From assembly GCA_904393115.1 (NCBI GenBank), contig CAJFMX010000007.1, forward strand, positions 38,963-102,962: 64,000 nt of DNA, read 5' to 3'. The position numbers and the translations under genes are program-made. Origin of the DNA: an uncultured Clostridia bacterium (GTDB lineage Bacteria; Bacillota; Clostridia; Christensenellales; UBA1750). Below are positions 63,554-64,000 of this stretch, one piece after another (positions within the stretch are counted from its first letter, which is position 1; each line of letters begins with the position of its first letter). The notes beneath the pieces were generated by a model. That model did not search any database and was not told the DNA's origin. It worked only from the letters and a program-made list of their open reading frames with translations.

Positions 63554-63925
63554 ATGCAGTCAAAGCATAATAAGCAGTTGGTTCCATTGGCAAAGCACTT
63601 GCGCAAAGAGATGACGAAAGAAGAAAGACACCTGTGGTATGATTTTCTGTGTTCCTATCCTGTGCGGTTCTCCCGGCAAAAAGTATTGGGAAAATATATT
63701 GCTGATTTTTATAGTGCGGAAGCCAAACTTGTGATAGAACTGGATGCCTCACAACACTATGAGGATGAGAATATGGACAAAGATGAAGAACGAACCACCT
63801 TCTTGGAAGACTATGGATTGCAGGTTCTGCGGATTCCGAATAACGAAGTCAGCAGAAACTTCCGTGGGGTCTGCGAGTATATCGATGCTACGGTAAGACA
63901 ATCCCTCAGTCAGCCTACCGGCTGA
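63554..63925 (+). CDS. DUF559 (Vsr-like) endonuclease-fold protein
   Basis: The 123-residue protein matches the DUF559 pattern: KHNKQLVPLAKHLRKEMTKEERHLW (cited as LAKHLRKEMTKEE), FSRQKVLGKYIADFYS, KLVIELDASQHY and VLRIPNNEVSRN. The fold is that of Vsr and other PD-(D/E)xK-like nucleases, with Asp of IADFYS and Glu of IELD as likely metal ligands. ATG 63554 is six bases from GGAGGG, which lies in the left repeat. The last eight residues are encoded by the right repeat. Activity is inferred; it may cut or nick DNA during spread of the unit. Confidence 0.8.
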   Translation: MQSKHNKQLVPLAKHLRKEMTKEERHLWYDFLCSYPVRFSRQKVLGKYIADFYSAEAKLVIELDASQHYEDENMDKDEERTTFLEDYGLQVLRIPNNEVSRNFRGVCEYIDATVRQSLSQPTG

Positions 63926-63954
63926 CAGCTCCCTTTACACAAGGGAGCCTTTGG
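63897..63954 (+). repeat. Right inverted repeat of the DUF559 unit
   Basis: GACAATCCCTC, a GTCAGCC/GGCTGAC hairpin and CTCCCTTTACACAAGGGAG form the reverse complement of the left repeat's order. The middle hairpin differs in sequence but not in position. It overlaps the 3' end of the DUF559 gene. Confidence 0.8.
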
Positions 63955-64000
63955 AGGATCTCTGCGCCTTTATCCCCACAAAGAAAAGGTCGAGTATCTA

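Larger units (their letters stand above)
63498..63954 (+). mobile_element. Putative mobile unit: DUF559 gene between long inverted repeats
   Basis: A single gene is tightly enclosed by two related inverted repeats of about 55 bp. The left repeat ends at the start codon and the right one overlaps the last codons and stop. No transposase is encoded. The whole unit is about 457 bp. Its structure recalls non-autonomous or REP-like elements that carry a Vsr-like endonuclease. Confidence 0.55.

Overview
The window reads as a chromosome segment of a GC-rich, low-lineage-certainty member of the Clostridia (Bacillota). The evidence is the regulatory repertoire: a SAM-I riboswitch on metK, an Asp T-box on aspS, a CIRCE operator on groESL, strong AGGAGG-type ribosome binding sites, sigma-A promoters of the TTGACA-17-TATAAT kind, and a yabE-ksgA gene pair. 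Codons are heavily G/C at third positions, so nearly every gene has long antisense shadow frames. An Oscillospirales or Christensenellales relative is possible, but this is inference.

Layout. 1-6.2 kb: the end of an unknown gene, a TtcA-like tRNA thiolase, riboswitch-controlled metK with recD2 and a ComF phosphoribosyltransferase, and a small XRE regulator converging on comF. 6.2-17.4 kb: a GH3 glycosidase; a three-gene operon of a DUF2089 regulator with two octapeptide-repeat beta-solenoid proteins; a NagD-like phosphatase; prmA; and a carbohydrate island (MFS, RraA-like aldolase, PHP phosphoesterase, AGE/cellobiose 2-epimerase). 17.4-28.1 kb: a Tet(M)-type ribosomal-protection GTPase, dnaB, a structured non-coding stretch, an MBL hydrolase coupled to a membrane protein, an orphan NMT1-type lipoprotein, an esterase, an ArsP-type permease and T-box-controlled aspS.

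28.1-37.9 kb is devoted to metals and sugars. It holds an ArsR-AraC translationally coupled pair, a divergent AraC/GH31 alpha-xylosidase pair, a Cu-ATPase carrying a nested CopZ cistron, and an operator-controlled HMA protein followed by a Zn/Cd-type P-ATPase. 37.9-43.1 kb holds a heterodimeric ABC exporter followed by an MFS drug-efflux-like gene. Between them lies a 12-codon leader peptide whose last codons form the 5' arm of a terminator hairpin, which looks like ribosome-mediated attenuation; this is the most striking regulatory find.

43.1-62.5 kb is mostly housekeeping: carB, an MFS symporter, a sugar-binding lipoprotein, a CapA-type protein, a small kinase, a MecA-like class B PBP, yabE, ksgA, rubrerythrin, an XRE/membrane protein pair, groEL/groES under CIRCE, dCMP deaminase with a coupled GT2, and gapA. 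62.5-64 kb is accessory: a 45-residue zinc-ribbon protein, an AT-rich Cna-B-like protein of probable foreign origin, and a DUF559 (Vsr-like) gene bounded by long inverted repeats that looks like a small mobile unit. No tRNA, rRNA or CRISPR array was recognised.
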